Assembly (NCBI RefSeq): GCF_002338065.1
Contig: NZ_DDHJ01000011.1
Span: 124,001 to 188,000, forward strand
Reading direction: 5' to 3'
Length of the DNA stretch: 64,000 nt
Origin: Pseudomonas sp. UBA1879
Lineage (GTDB): Bacteria; Pseudomonadota; Gammaproteobacteria; Pseudomonadales; Pseudomonadaceae
Each line of letters starts with the position of its first letter. The first letter of the stretch is position 1. The notes beneath the pieces were generated by a model that had not been told where the DNA came from, did no database searches, and was given only the letters and a program-made list of their open reading frames with translations. Positions 37,423 through 46,356 of this stretch are shown in pieces. The position numbers were made by a program, and so were the translations under genes.

Positions 37423-38678
37423 CCGATCACGTCGACCTGCTGATCATCGGCGCCGGGCCTGCCGGAATGGCCGCTGCCCTGGCCGCTGCGACTACGGGCA
37501 TCCGCATTGCGATCCTCGACGATAACCCGCTGCCGGGCGGGCAAATCTGGCGCGACGGGCCGAACGCTCAACTGCCGGCACTCGCCAGCCACATGCGCAC
37601 GCAACTGCAACGACCGGCCAACATTCAACGGCACACGGGCACCAGGGTCGTTGCCTTGGCAGGCCCCAAACAGCTGCTGCTGGAAGATCCCGAGCGCGGT
37701 TGGGTGCTGGGCTACGATCGGTTGATTCTGTGCACCGGTGCCCGTGAACGGCTGCTGCCCTTCCCCGGCTGGACCTTGCCCGGCGTCACCGGCGCAGGCG
37801 GGTTGCAGGCGTTGATCAAGGGCGGTTTGCCGGTGGCGGGCGAACGGATTGTGATCGCGGGCAGCGGGCCGCTGTTGCTCGCCTCGGCACACACCGCGAT
37901 CAAGAACGGCGCGGAGGTGGTGCGCATCGCCGAGCAGGCTTCGTTCGGTGCGGTCAGCCGTTTTGCAGCGGGCTTGTGGCGCTGGCCGAACAAGGCGGTT
38001 CAGGCCACAGGGCTTGCCCATGCGGCGTATCGAACGTCGGCCCATGTGCTGGAGGCGCTGGGGTCGGCGCGTCTGGAAGCGGTGCGCATGCAAGTGGGGA
38101 ATCGGGTTGAAGACGTCCCCTGCGAGCGGTTGGCCTGCGGGTTCGGTCTGGTGCCGAATGTGGAACTGGCCTCGGCGCTGGGCTGCCGGATTGAAGAAGG
38201 GGCGATTGCCGTGGATGAGTGGCAGGCCAGCAGTCTGGCCGATCATTTCGCCGCCGGGGAGTGCACAGGGTTTGGTGGCAGCGAGCTGGCGTTGGTCGAA
38301 GGCCGGATTGCCGGGCTGACAGCGACGGGTCAGCAGGATCAGGCGCGTCAGCTGTTTGCGGAACGTCGGCGTTGGCAGGGGTTTGCGGACCGGTTGAATC
38401 ACGCGTTCGCCCTGCGGCCTGCGCTGAGACACTTGGCGCGACCGGACACGTTGGTTTGCCGTTGCGAAGACGTGCCTTACTCGGCACTCGCCTTTCATGA
38501 CAGCTGGAGCGCCGCCAAACTCAACACCCGCTGCGGCATGGGCGCGTGCCAGGGGCGCATTTGCGCCACTGCCGCGCAGACGCTGTTCAACTGGGAGCCG
38601 CCGCGGTTACGGCCGCCGTTCAGTCCAGCGAGGGTAGCGACGTTGGCGTGTTTGGGTGAGTCGGATTCCGCGGCCTGA
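37419..38678 (+). CDS. lhpE: D-hydroxyproline dehydrogenase, FAD/NAD-type subunit (alpha)
   Basis: A 419-residue pyridine-nucleotide-disulfide-oxidoreductase-like protein. It has an FAD-binding motif LLIIGAGPAGMAAALAA at residues about 7-23, a second nucleotide fold with RIVIAGSGPLLLASA near residue 145, and a C-terminal BFD-like Fe-S module with cysteines in VCRCEDV and RCGMGACQGRIC. This layout equals the alpha subunit of opine oxidases, HcnB and hydroxyproline dehydrogenase. Overlaps on both sides of the 2Fe-2S gene indicate tight co-translation. It is the last gene of the operon, and a REPIN follows. Confidence 0.88.
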   Translation: MTDHVDLLIIGAGPAGMAAALAAATTGIRIAILDDNPLPGGQIWRDGPNAQLPALASHMRTQLQRPANIQRHTGTRVVALAGPKQLLLEDPERGWVLGYDRLILCTGARERLLPFPGWTLPGVTGAGGLQALIKGGLPVAGERIVIAGSGPLLLASAHTAIKNGAEVVRIAEQASFGAVSRFAAGLWRWPNKAVQATGLAHAAYRTSAHVLEALGSARLEAVRMQVGNRVEDVPCERLACGFGLVPNVELASALGCRIEEGAIAVDEWQASSLADHFAAGECTGFGGSELALVEGRIAGLTATGQQDQARQLFAERRRWQGFADRLNHAFALRPALRHLARPDTLVCRCEDVPYSALAFHDSWSAAKLNTRCGMGACQGRICATAAQTLFNWEPPRLRPPFSPARVATLACLGESDSAA

Positions 38679-38727
38679 GACCCTCTATGGGTTGAATGCG
38701 GCCTGCTTTTGATTCTGGCCAAAGGCC

Positions 38728-38890
38728 GTGGGAGCCGGCTTGCTGGCGAATGCGGTGTGTCAGTTGCCGAATAAGCTTCTTGACACGACGCTTTCGCCAG
38801 CAAGCCGGCTCCCACAGGTATGACGCCGGTCGCAGATTTTATGACCTATGCATGACCCTGTAGGAGCCGCCTTGGTGGCGAATGCGGTTT
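38728..38890. repeat. REPIN of the GTGGGAGCCGGCTTGCTGGCGAA family plus a half element
   Basis: GTGGGAGCCGGCTTGCTGG at 38728 pairs with its complement ending at 38816. A single additional half copy, TAGGAGCCGCCTTGGTGGCGAA, lies at 38861-38882. The 38679-39010 gap has no gene. This is a third REP family, distinct from the GTGAGC and GCGTGG ones. Confidence 0.85.
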
Positions 38891-39010
38891 GCCGGGCCAA
38901 CATAGAATTCCCACGGCCTTCGGCCAGAAGTGCGATCTCGGCTAGGCGTCGTACCTCATATGCCGCATCATCAACCTCGTCCTTCTGATGCGACGCGCTC
39001 CGCGGTGAAC

Positions 39011-39754
39011 ATGATTGACCTGCTCCCCACTTCGCCCCCGCCCAACCTCGATCACCTGATCGCCAGCCTGGCGCTCGTCGCGCCGTTGCTGGATGCGATC
39101 CCTGAGGTCGTGTTTTTCGTCAAGGACGCGCAGGCCCGCTACGCAATGGTCAATCAGACCCTGGTGCAACGCTGCGGCTTCAAGGAAAAACGCGATCTCT
39201 TGGGCCGCACCGCCGAGGACGTGTTCCCCGTCCGTTTCGGCCCGTTGTACACCGCGCAGGATCGTCGCGTGCTGGCGGATGGCAGGCAACTGAACGATCA
39301 ACTGGAGCTGCACCTTTATTACGGCAATCGGCCGGTCTGGTGCCTGACTCACAAGATTGCCCTGCGTGATGCTCAAGGAGCGATCATCGGTCTGGCGGGC
39401 ATCTCGCGGGATCTGCAAATCCTGCAATCGCACCCGGCGTATCAGAAGCTGGCCGAGGTCGATGCCTACATTCGCGAACACTTTTCCCGACCGATCACGC
39501 TGCAAGAACTGACGGCCATTGCCGGTCTTTCCATCGCGCAACTGGAACGCCACTGCAAACGCATCTTTCAGCTCACGCCCCGGCAAATGATCCACAAGGC
39601 ACGACTTGGGGAGGCCTCGCGTCTGTTGCGTGAAGACCTGTCGATCACTGAGGTGGCGTTGCGCTGCGGGTACACCGACCACAGTGCGTTCAGTCGGCAG
39701 TTCCGGGCGTTGACTGGCGTCTCGCCCAGCGAATACCGCGAGTCCCAGAGGTAA
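39011..39754 (+). CDS. AraC-family regulator with N-terminal PAS domain, LhpR candidate
   Basis: A 247-residue regulator. Residues about 30-140 form a PAS-like sensor (PEVVFFVKDAQARYAMVN, then LAGISRDLQIL), and residues about 150-245 form the two helix-turn-helix units of AraC proteins (ITLQELTAIAGLSIAQLERH, then SITEVALRCGYTDHSAF). The ATG at 39011 is favoured because an upstream extension lacks domain character. In P. aeruginosa an AraC-family protein, LhpR, activates hydroxyproline genes from the same cluster, so this is its probable counterpart. It carries no GTATAC site of its own. Confidence 0.85.
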   Translation: MIDLLPTSPPPNLDHLIASLALVAPLLDAIPEVVFFVKDAQARYAMVNQTLVQRCGFKEKRDLLGRTAEDVFPVRFGPLYTAQDRRVLADGRQLNDQLELHLYYGNRPVWCLTHKIALRDAQGAIIGLAGISRDLQILQSHPAYQKLAEVDAYIREHFSRPITLQELTAIAGLSIAQLERHCKRIFQLTPRQMIHKARLGEASRLLREDLSITEVALRCGYTDHSAFSRQFRALTGVSPSEYRESQR

Positions 39755-39788
39755 GGCTCCGCTGAAGGGTTGTGCCTGGTGATGCACC

Positions 39789-39878
39789 TGTGAGCGTGAT
39801 GCTTGCTGACGAACGCGCCAGAACGGCCACCTCGAAACCGACTGGGCTGACCTCTTCGTGAGCAAGCTCACTCCCACA
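39789..39878. repeat. Degenerate REPIN before the importer gene
   Basis: A decayed left arm (TGTGAGCGTGATGCTTGCTGACGAA) and a good right arm (TTCGTGAGCAAGCTCACTCCCACA) face each other about 45 bases apart. The remaining sequence to 40057 shows no gene. Confidence 0.7.
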
Positions 39879-40056
39879 ATTTCCGGTCCGGCTACCCGTT
39901 CATCGCTCGCCCAACGTGCATCCATGAAGCACTCGGTCTGTATTTGCTCCTTTATGTAACACCGCTTTTGCGCGTCGGTCCGCGGGACGTTCGTAACCCA
40001 CTGATCCCAAACCCAGAATCACACAGCGGTCAAACAGGCACGTCCCGTGCATAGAA

Positions 40057-40074
40057 AATATCGTATACGAAATT
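40057..40074. promoter_or_regulatory. Candidate GntR operator before the ABC importer operon
   Basis: ATCGTATACGAAAT contains the perfect 10-base palindrome TCGTATACGA centred 51 bases upstream of the solute-binding protein ATG. It matches the elements at 34118 and 46359. Confidence 0.6.
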
Positions 40075-40116
40075 ACTTATCCGGCCGTTTCCTGACGTTC
40101 ATCCAATGAGGCTCCT

Positions 40117-40935
40117 ATGAAAAAGCATGCGTTTGCAGTAGCCCTCCTCGCCGTAATGAGTTCTTCCTTTATCAACATGGCGTTTGCCGACAAGCTCGAT
40201 GACATCATCGACTCCGGCAAACTGCGCTGCGCGGTGACCCTGGATTTTCCGCCGATGGGCTCCCGGGATGACAAGAACAACCCGGTCGGATTTGACGTCG
40301 ATTACTGCAACGATCTGGCGAAAGTGCTGGGGGTGACCGCTGAAGTCGTCGAGACGCCGTTTCCCGATCGCATTCCGGCGTTGGTGTCCGGGCGTGCCGA
40401 CGTGATCGTCGCCTCGACGTCCGACACCCTCGAACGCGCCAAGACGGTCGGGATGACCATCCCTTACTTCGCCTTTCAGATGGTGGTGCTGACCCGCGAC
40501 AACACCGGCATCGCCAAGTATGACGACCTCAAGGGCAAGAACGTTGGCAACACCAGCGGCACCTATGAAGCCATCGCCCTGGAGAAAGACCAGAAAGCCT
40601 GGGGCACCGGCAGTTTCCGCGCCTACCAGACGCAGAACGACACGATCCTCGCCGTCGCCCAGGGCCACATCGATGCGACCGTGGTCACCAACACCGTCGC
40701 CGCCGCGACCCTCAAATCCGGCAAATACAAGGGCCTCAAAGTGGCCGGCAATGCGCCTTACGTGATCGATTACGTGTCGCTGGCGGCCAAGCGCAACGAG
40801 TACGGCCTGATCCATTACCTGAACCTGTTCGTCAACCAACAGGTGCGTACCGGCCGTTATGACGAGTTGTGGAAAAAGTGGGTCGGTGATGAAATCAAGC
40901 CCGCCAACCTGACCGTGCCAGGGGTTTATTACTGA
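40117..40935 (+). CDS. ABC transporter solute-binding protein, hydroxyproline candidate
   Basis: A 272-residue periplasmic amino-acid-binding protein of the family-3 type. A signal peptide ending AFA at residue 24 precedes the mature DKLDDIIDSGKLRCAV. The binding-domain blocks DFPPMGSRDDKNNPVGFDVD and RADVIVASTSDTLERAK (residues about 45-110) hold the usual ligand-binding Asp/Arg positions. It heads the transport part of the lhp cluster, with permeases and ATPase after the AcnX gene. The ligand is inferred from context as hydroxyproline or a stereoisomer. Confidence 0.9.
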   Translation: MKKHAFAVALLAVMSSSFINMAFADKLDDIIDSGKLRCAVTLDFPPMGSRDDKNNPVGFDVDYCNDLAKVLGVTAEVVETPFPDRIPALVSGRADVIVASTSDTLERAKTVGMTIPYFAFQMVVLTRDNTGIAKYDDLKGKNVGNTSGTYEAIALEKDQKAWGTGSFRAYQTQNDTILAVAQGHIDATVVTNTVAAATLKSGKYKGLKVAGNAPYVIDYVSLAAKRNEYGLIHYLNLFVNQQVRTGRYDELWKKWVGDEIKPANLTVPGVYY

Positions 40936-40992
40936 GCCCGACATGACCACGGCGTTGGCGTCCGGCGATTTTTTTGCGCCGCACGCCCAACC

Positions 40993-41081
40993 TGTGGGAG
41001 CCGGCTTGCTGGCGAATACGGCAGTTCAGGCACTGATGTGTCGACTGCTCCACAGCTTTCGCCAGCAAGCCGGCTCCCACA
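40993..41081. repeat. REPIN, GGGAGCCGGCTTGCTGGCGAA family
   Basis: TGTGGGAGCCGGCTTGCTGG is opposed by its complement ending CGGCTCCCACA. It lies between the binding-protein gene and the AcnX gene. Confidence 0.9.
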
Positions 41082-41149
41082 GGGGTTCGGTGTTCGGCGT
41101 GACAACAATGCGCGTCGAATAGCCTAAGCCCTCGTTTCAGGAGCCCACG

Positions 41150-42919
41150 ATGTCTGAAGTTTCATTGAACGGTCGGTGTCTGGTGGCCGGCAGTGCCCAA
41201 GGCGCGTTGTTGTATGCCGACATGGGCCTGAGTTTCTGGGGTGGGGTCGAGCCGTTTACCGGTGAGGTGATCGACCGCCATCACCCCCTCAGCGACCAGA
41301 TCATCACCGGCAAAGTATTGGCGATTCCCAGCGGACGCGGGTCGTGCACCGGCAGCAGCGTGTTGCTGGAGTTGATCCTCAACGGCCATGCCCCGGCCGC
41401 GCTGGTGTTCGAACGGGTCGAAGACATCCTGACCCTGGGCGTGCTGGTGGCCGAGCAGATGTTCGGCCATTCGATCCCGGTCATCAGCCTCGGCGAAGCG
41501 GGGTTTGCGGCCTTGCGCGAAGTGAAATACCTCCGGGTCGAAGACGCCCGTGTCACTGCTTTCGACATCCTGCCTCCGGCAATGCCTCCTCGCGCGCCGG
41601 TGCAGCAAAGCGCGTTGCACAGCACCCTCAACCTCACCGAAATGGATCAGGCCTTTCTCGACGGTGCTTACGGCAAGGCTGCTCAAGTGGCGATGGGCAT
41701 CATCCTGCGCATGGCCGAGCTGCAAGGCGCGACCGAGTTGCTGGACATCACCCAAGCGCACATCGACGGCTGCATTTACACCGGCCCCGCCAGCCTGCGC
41801 TTCGCCCGGCAACTGGTGGACTGGGACGCGAAAGTCCGGGTGCCGACCACCCTCAATTCCATTTCCGTGGACAAACGCCGCTGGCGCGAACTGGGCGTGG
41901 ACCCGGCGCTGGGCGAGCCGTCCAGCCAGTTGGGCGACGCTTATCTGGACATGGGCGCACGGGTCAGCTTCACCTGCGCACCGTACCTGCTGGACAGCGC
42001 GCCGGAGCTGGGCGAGCAGATCGTCTGGGCCGAATCCAACGCGGTGGTCTACGCCAACAGCGTGATCGGCGCGCGCACCCTGAAGTACCCGGATTATCTC
42101 GACATCTGCATCGCCCTTACCGGTCGCGCGCCGAAGATCGGCTGTCACCTGACGCAACAGCGGCTGGCCACGTTGCGCATCGACGTGCCCGACCTCGGCG
42201 AGCTGGACGACAGTTTTTACCCGCTGCTGGGCTATCACGTGGGCCTGCTTTGTGGCGCGAGCATTCCGGTAATCTGCGGCCTGGAACACAAGGCGCCGAC
42301 CCTCGACGACCTCAAAGCCTTCGGCGCCGCGTTCGGCACCACGTCCGCGTCGCCGATGTTTCACATCGCAGGCGTGACCCCGGAGGCCACCACTGCCGAA
42401 CTGGCTTTGGGCGGCGGCTCGCCCGATAAAATCTTCAGCGTCAGCGAGCGGGATCTGCTGCACAGCTGGCGGGAGCTGAACAGTGCGCAAAGCCCCGACG
42501 TCGACGCCGTGACCTTGGGCAACCCGCATTTTTCCCTGAGCGAATGCGCCACCCTCGCGCGTCTGTGCGAGGGCCGACGCAAGCTCGACAGCGTGGCCAT
42601 CGTCATCACCTGCGGTCGTGCCACCCTGGAGCGCGCGCAGCAGGCAGGTCATGTCGCGACGCTGGAAAGCTTCGGCGTGCAGTTCGTCACCGACACCTGC
42701 TGGTGCATGCTCGGGGAGCCGGTGATTCCGCCGAAGGCGCGCACCCTGATGACCAACTCCGGCAAGTACGCGCACTACGCGCCGGGTCTGGTGGGACGTC
42801 GGGTGCATTTCGCCAGCCTGGCCGAGTGCGTCGACAGCGCGTGCTCGGGCACGGCCAGCGGGCGTTTACCGGTGTGGCTGCGCGCGGCCGAAAAGGCTGA
42901 GGCGCTGACGCATGTTTGA
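41150..42919 (+). CDS. AcnX-type cis-3-hydroxy-L-proline dehydratase, fused small and large domains
   Basis: A 589-residue member of the aconitase X family. Residues about 1-140 match the small swivel domain (DUF126), with IPSGRGSCTGSSVLLEL near residue 65. Residues about 160-580 match the large DUF521 domain, with MDQAFLDGAYGKAAQVAMG, the Cys-containing SFTCAPYLL and VYANSVIGARTLKYPD. In archaea the two domains are separate subunits; this single-chain form is the bacterial type known to dehydrate cis-3-hydroxy-L-proline to pyrroline-2-carboxylate. It sits between the binding protein and permeases. The reductase that would return the product to L-proline is not in the window. Confidence 0.87.
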   Translation: MSEVSLNGRCLVAGSAQGALLYADMGLSFWGGVEPFTGEVIDRHHPLSDQIITGKVLAIPSGRGSCTGSSVLLELILNGHAPAALVFERVEDILTLGVLVAEQMFGHSIPVISLGEAGFAALREVKYLRVEDARVTAFDILPPAMPPRAPVQQSALHSTLNLTEMDQAFLDGAYGKAAQVAMGIILRMAELQGATELLDITQAHIDGCIYTGPASLRFARQLVDWDAKVRVPTTLNSISVDKRRWRELGVDPALGEPSSQLGDAYLDMGARVSFTCAPYLLDSAPELGEQIVWAESNAVVYANSVIGARTLKYPDYLDICIALTGRAPKIGCHLTQQRLATLRIDVPDLGELDDSFYPLLGYHVGLLCGASIPVICGLEHKAPTLDDLKAFGAAFGTTSASPMFHIAGVTPEATTAELALGGGSPDKIFSVSERDLLHSWRELNSAQSPDVDAVTLGNPHFSLSECATLARLCEGRRKLDSVAIVITCGRATLERAQQAGHVATLESFGVQFVTDTCWCMLGEPVIPPKARTLMTNSGKYAHYAPGLVGRRVHFASLAECVDSACSGTASGRLPVWLRAAEKAEALTHV

Positions 42920-43577
42920 CTACAGCTTCCACTGGCGCGCCGCGTTCAAAGCCCTGCCGGACATGCTCGACGGCGCGATTGTCACGTTTCAGACCGCGGC
43001 GCTGTCGATGATTCTCGGGGTGATCATCGCGCTGTTTCTGGTGTTCATGCGTCAGGGCAAGAACCCGATATTCCGAGGCTTCGCGGCGACCTGGATTTCC
43101 ATTGCCCGCAACACCCCTTCGCTGTTCCAGGTGTACATCCTGTATTTCGGCCTTGGCTCGTTCGGCTTGCACGTCAGTTCGTGGGTCGCGCTGCTGGCGG
43201 GGATCACCATCAACAACGCCGGCTACCTGGCGGAGAACTTTCGCGGCGGCTTGAAGGCCGTGCCGGACACGCAGTTGCGCGCCGCCCGCTCGCTGGGCAT
43301 GAGCGCGCCCCAGGCGTATCGGCTGATCGTCATCCCGCAACTGCTGCGCATCGTTTACTACCCGTTGACCAACCAGATGGTCTGGGCCGTTCTGATGACG
43401 TCGATGGGCGTGATCGTCGGGCTGAACAACGACCTGACCGGCGTGACCCAGGACTACAACGTCAAGACCTTCCGCACCTTCGAGTTCTTCGCCATCGCGG
43501 CGGTGCTGTATTACCTGATCGCCAAATTGATCGTGGCCGTGGCACGGCTGCTGTCATGGCGCCTGTTCCGGTATTGA
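42912..43577 (+). CDS. Amino-acid ABC transporter permease
   Basis: A 221-residue HisM/GlnP-type inner-membrane permease with about five spans (residues about 20-45, 55-75, 88-110, 150-170 and 190-215). The ATPase-contact loop is recognisable as EAA-like sequence ENFRGGLKAVPDTQLRAARSLGM. It starts eight bases inside the end of the AcnX gene and lies ten bases before the second permease. Together they form the channel of the lhp importer. Confidence 0.92.
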   Translation: MFDYSFHWRAAFKALPDMLDGAIVTFQTAALSMILGVIIALFLVFMRQGKNPIFRGFAATWISIARNTPSLFQVYILYFGLGSFGLHVSSWVALLAGITINNAGYLAENFRGGLKAVPDTQLRAARSLGMSAPQAYRLIVIPQLLRIVYYPLTNQMVWAVLMTSMGVIVGLNNDLTGVTQDYNVKTFRTFEFFAIAAVLYYLIAKLIVAVARLLSWRLFRY

Positions 43578-43587
43578 GGAGCTGACC

Positions 43588-44238
43588 ATGTTCGACAGCA
43601 CATTCAGCTGGGGCGATTTGCAATTCATGCTGCAAGGGGCGTGGGTGACGATCCTGCTGACCCTCGTCTCGATGCTGATCGGCACCCTCGCCGGGGTGGT
43701 CTGCGGCATGGCCCGGGCGCTGTTGCCGCGCAGTACGATCCCGCTGGCGTGGCTGCTCGACGTGTTCCGCAGCGTACCGTTGCTGATTCAATTCGTGCTG
43801 TTCAACGCGTTGAAAAGCATCGCCGGGCTGAACTGGAGCGCCTTCACCGTCGCCTGCATCGTGCTCGGTTTGTACGTGACGGCCTATTGCACCGAAATCG
43901 TTCGCAGCGGCGTGCTGTCGGTGCCGCTCAACCTGCGCCGCGCCAGCCGTTCGCTGGGCCTGACGTACTGGCAGGACCTGCGCCAGATCGTCATGCCGAT
44001 GGCGACCCGCGTGGCCTTCCCTGGCTGGGTCAACCTGCTGCTGTCGGTGATGAAAGACACCGCGCTGGTGATGTGGATCGGCATCGTCGAGCTGCTGCGC
44101 GCCTCGCAAACCATCGTCACCCGCATTCAGGAACCGCTGCTGGTGCTGTGCATCGCAGGCCTCATTTACTACGTCATGAGTCTGGTGATCGCCCGTCTGG
44201 GTGCCCGACTGGAAACAAGGTGGCAGGAAAATGATTGA
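43588..44238 (+). CDS. Amino-acid ABC transporter permease, second subunit
   Basis: A 216-residue permease of the same family with a contact loop reading EIVRSGVLSVPLNLRRASRSLGL. The N-terminal half has ILLTLVSMLIGTLAGVVCGMAR, a typical first span. Its stop lies inside the ATPase gene (eight-base overlap). The pairing of two unequal permeases implies a heterodimeric channel for a polar amino acid. Confidence 0.92.
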   Translation: MFDSTFSWGDLQFMLQGAWVTILLTLVSMLIGTLAGVVCGMARALLPRSTIPLAWLLDVFRSVPLLIQFVLFNALKSIAGLNWSAFTVACIVLGLYVTAYCTEIVRSGVLSVPLNLRRASRSLGLTYWQDLRQIVMPMATRVAFPGWVNLLLSVMKDTALVMWIGIVELLRASQTIVTRIQEPLLVLCIAGLIYYVMSLVIARLGARLETRWQEND

Positions 44239-44953
44239 GATCGACAACGTACACAAATCATTCGGCGAGCTTGAAGTCATCAAGGGCGTGAGTCTGAAGG
44301 TGGAGAAAGGCGAAGTGGTGTCGATCATCGGCGGCTCGGGTTCGGGCAAGTCGACGCTGCTGATGTGCATCAACGGCCTGGAGTCGATCAAGAGCGGCAG
44401 CATTCGCGTGGACGGCACCGAGGTGCACGCCAAGAGCACCGACCTCAACAAATTGCGGCAGAAGATCGGCATCGTCTTTCAGCAGTGGAACGCCTTTCCG
44501 CACCTGACCGTGCTGGAAAACGTGATGCTGGCCCCGCGCACGGTGCTGGGCAAAAGCAAGGAAGAAGCCGAAGCCTTGGCGGTCAAGCAGCTGAAACACG
44601 TGGGGCTGGGCGACAAGCTCAAGGTCTTCCCGGGCAAGCTGTCCGGTGGTCAGCAACAGCGCATGGCGATTGCCCGGGCGCTGGCCATGTCGCCGAATTA
44701 CATGCTGTTCGACGAAGCGACGTCGGCGCTGGACCCGCAACTGGTGGGCGAAGTGCTGGACACCATGCGCATGCTCGCCGAAGACGGCATGACCATGATT
44801 CTGGTGACCCACGAGATCCGTTTTGCACGGGATGTGTCGGATCGTGTGGCGTTTTTCCGTACCGGGCTGGTGCATGAAATCGGCACGCCGGATCAGGTCA
44901 TTGGCAACCCGCAACGGCCCGAGACGGCGGATTTCTTGCGGTCGATCAATTAA
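44231..44953 (+). CDS. Amino-acid ABC transporter ATP-binding protein
   Basis: A 240-residue ABC ATPase. Walker A is GGSGSGKST near residue 37, the Q-loop is in IVFQQWNAFPHL, the signature is LSGGQQQRMA near residue 140, Walker B is MLFDEATSALD, and the H-loop is ILVTHEI. The start at 44231 (MIEIDNVHKSF) is chosen because it overlaps the permease stop. It energises uptake by the preceding permeases. Confidence 0.95.
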   Translation: MIEIDNVHKSFGELEVIKGVSLKVEKGEVVSIIGGSGSGKSTLLMCINGLESIKSGSIRVDGTEVHAKSTDLNKLRQKIGIVFQQWNAFPHLTVLENVMLAPRTVLGKSKEEAEALAVKQLKHVGLGDKLKVFPGKLSGGQQQRMAIARALAMSPNYMLFDEATSALDPQLVGEVLDTMRMLAEDGMTMILVTHEIRFARDVSDRVAFFRTGLVHEIGTPDQVIGNPQRPETADFLRSIN

Positions 44954-44992
44954 GGGCAAGCACCCGGTATTTCGGATGGGTGGAGATTAACG

Positions 44993-45079
44993 GTAGGAGT
45001 GAGCTTGCTCGCGATAACGGTATGTCAGGTATGAATTTGGATCTGACAGCTTGCAATCGCGAGCAAGCTCACTCCTACA
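44993..45079. repeat. REPIN, GTAGGAGTGAGCTTGCTCGCGA family
   Basis: Left arm GTAGGAGTGAGCTTGCTCGCGAT and right arm ATCGCGAGCAAGCTCACTCCTAC are perfect complements around a loop of about 40 bases. It sits between the ATPase gene and the second racemase-family gene. Confidence 0.92.
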
Positions 45080-45126
45080 GGTCATGTGTTCCGTCAGTGA
45101 CATCTTTGACAGGAGGGCTTTAAAGC

Positions 45127-46164
45127 ATGCGCTCATCGAAAGTGATTCACGTGGTCAGTTGTCACGCTGAGGGTGAAGTCGGCGATGTGATCGTCGGCGG
45201 GGTGGCGCCGCCCCCGGGGGAGACGATCTGGGAGCAGTCGCGCTGGATCGAGAAGGACAATGTGCTGCGCAATTTCATGCTCAACGAGCCGCGCGGCGGG
45301 GTGTTTCGCCACGTCAACCTGCTGGTGCCGCCGAAGAACCCGAAGGCGCAAATGGGCTGGATCATCATGGAACCCGCCGACGTGCCGCCGATGTCCGGTT
45401 CCAACTCGCTGTGCGTGGCGACGGTACTGCTGGACAGCGGCATCCTGCCCATGACCGAGCCGGAAACCCGCCTGATTCTGGAAGCGCCAGGGGGCCTGAT
45501 CGAAGCCATCGCCCAGTGCCGCGACGGCAAGGTGCAGAGCGTCGAAGTGCACAATCACCCTTCATTCGCTGACCAGCTGGACGTGTGGATCGAGGTGCCG
45601 GGGTTGGGTTCGATTCAGGTCGATACCGCGTATGGCGGCGACAGCTTTGCCATCGTTGATTCAGTCAAGCTGGGCTTCTCGCTGACCGCCGATGAGGCCA
45701 AGGATCTGGTGGAAACTGGCCTGAAGATCACCCAGGCGGCTAACGAACAACTGGGGTTCACCCACCCGCTGAACAAGGACTGGAACCACATTTCCTTCTG
45801 TCAGATCGCCGCGCCGGTTAACTACGACGGCGGTGTGGCCAATGCCGCCAACGCCGTGGTGATTCGCCCCGGCAAGATCGACCGCTCGCCCTGCGGCACG
45901 GGGTGTTCAGCGCGATTGGCGGTGTTGCACGCCAAGGGCCAGTTGCAGGTGGGAGACCGGTTCATTGGCCGCTCGATCATTGGCTCGGAATTTCACTGCA
46001 AGATTCAGAGCGAGACGGAAATCGCGGGACGCAGGGCAATCGTGCCGAGCCTGTCGGGCCGGGCGTGGATCACTGGAACCCATCAACACATGCTCGACCC
46101 TAGCGACCCGTGGCCTGAGGGGTACAAGTTGACCGATACCTGGCCGGTTGGGCTGAAGTTGTGA
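45127..46164 (+). CDS. Proline racemase superfamily enzyme with Ser/Cys pair (hydroxyproline epimerase or trans-3-hydroxyproline dehydratase)
   Basis: A 345-residue paralogue of the epimerase at 35113. The first catalytic position is Ser-90 (PPMSGSNSLCV) instead of Cys, while the second is Cys-256 (RSPCGTGCSARL). Superfamily members with substituted pairs include trans-3-hydroxy-L-proline dehydratases and some hydroxyproline 2-epimerases, so exact activity cannot be fixed from sequence. GACAGGAGGGC precedes the ATG. The link to the AcnX dehydratase in the same cluster suggests a job in the 3-hydroxyproline branch, as an inference. Confidence 0.85.
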   Translation: MRSSKVIHVVSCHAEGEVGDVIVGGVAPPPGETIWEQSRWIEKDNVLRNFMLNEPRGGVFRHVNLLVPPKNPKAQMGWIIMEPADVPPMSGSNSLCVATVLLDSGILPMTEPETRLILEAPGGLIEAIAQCRDGKVQSVEVHNHPSFADQLDVWIEVPGLGSIQVDTAYGGDSFAIVDSVKLGFSLTADEAKDLVETGLKITQAANEQLGFTHPLNKDWNHISFCQIAAPVNYDGGVANAANAVVIRPGKIDRSPCGTGCSARLAVLHAKGQLQVGDRFIGRSIIGSEFHCKIQSETEIAGRRAIVPSLSGRAWITGTHQHMLDPSDPWPEGYKLTDTWPVGLKL

Positions 46165-46185
46165 TGTAAAGAAACATGCAATACC

Positions 46186-46320
46186 TGTAGGAGCGTGGCT
46201 TGTCCCGCGATCTGCCGGGAACCGGCAGCAAACCCTGGAAACGCGAGCTGTCTGACCTATCGCGCATGCAGGTTTTACGACGACGTTGTCGCCGATCGCG
46301 GGACAAGCCACGCTCCTACA
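46186..46320. repeat. REPIN, GGAGCGTGGCTTGTCCCGCGA family
   Basis: TGTAGGAGCGTGGCTTGTCC is matched by GGACAAGCCACGCTCCTACA about 95 bases further. The spacer shares ACCGGCAGCAAACC with other members of the family. Confidence 0.92.
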
Positions 46321-46356
46321 CATTGACGCACTCGACAAGGCGTTTCACGCTCAAAC

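Noticed and set aside
39011..39754. Calling this gene lhpR outright
   Set aside because: An AraC regulator in the cluster fits LhpR, but a GntR regulator is also present, so the name is left open.
41162..42808. Open frame of about 550 codons antisense to the AcnX gene
   Set aside because: The plus-strand product shows both AcnX domains; the antisense frame resembles the usual GC shadow.
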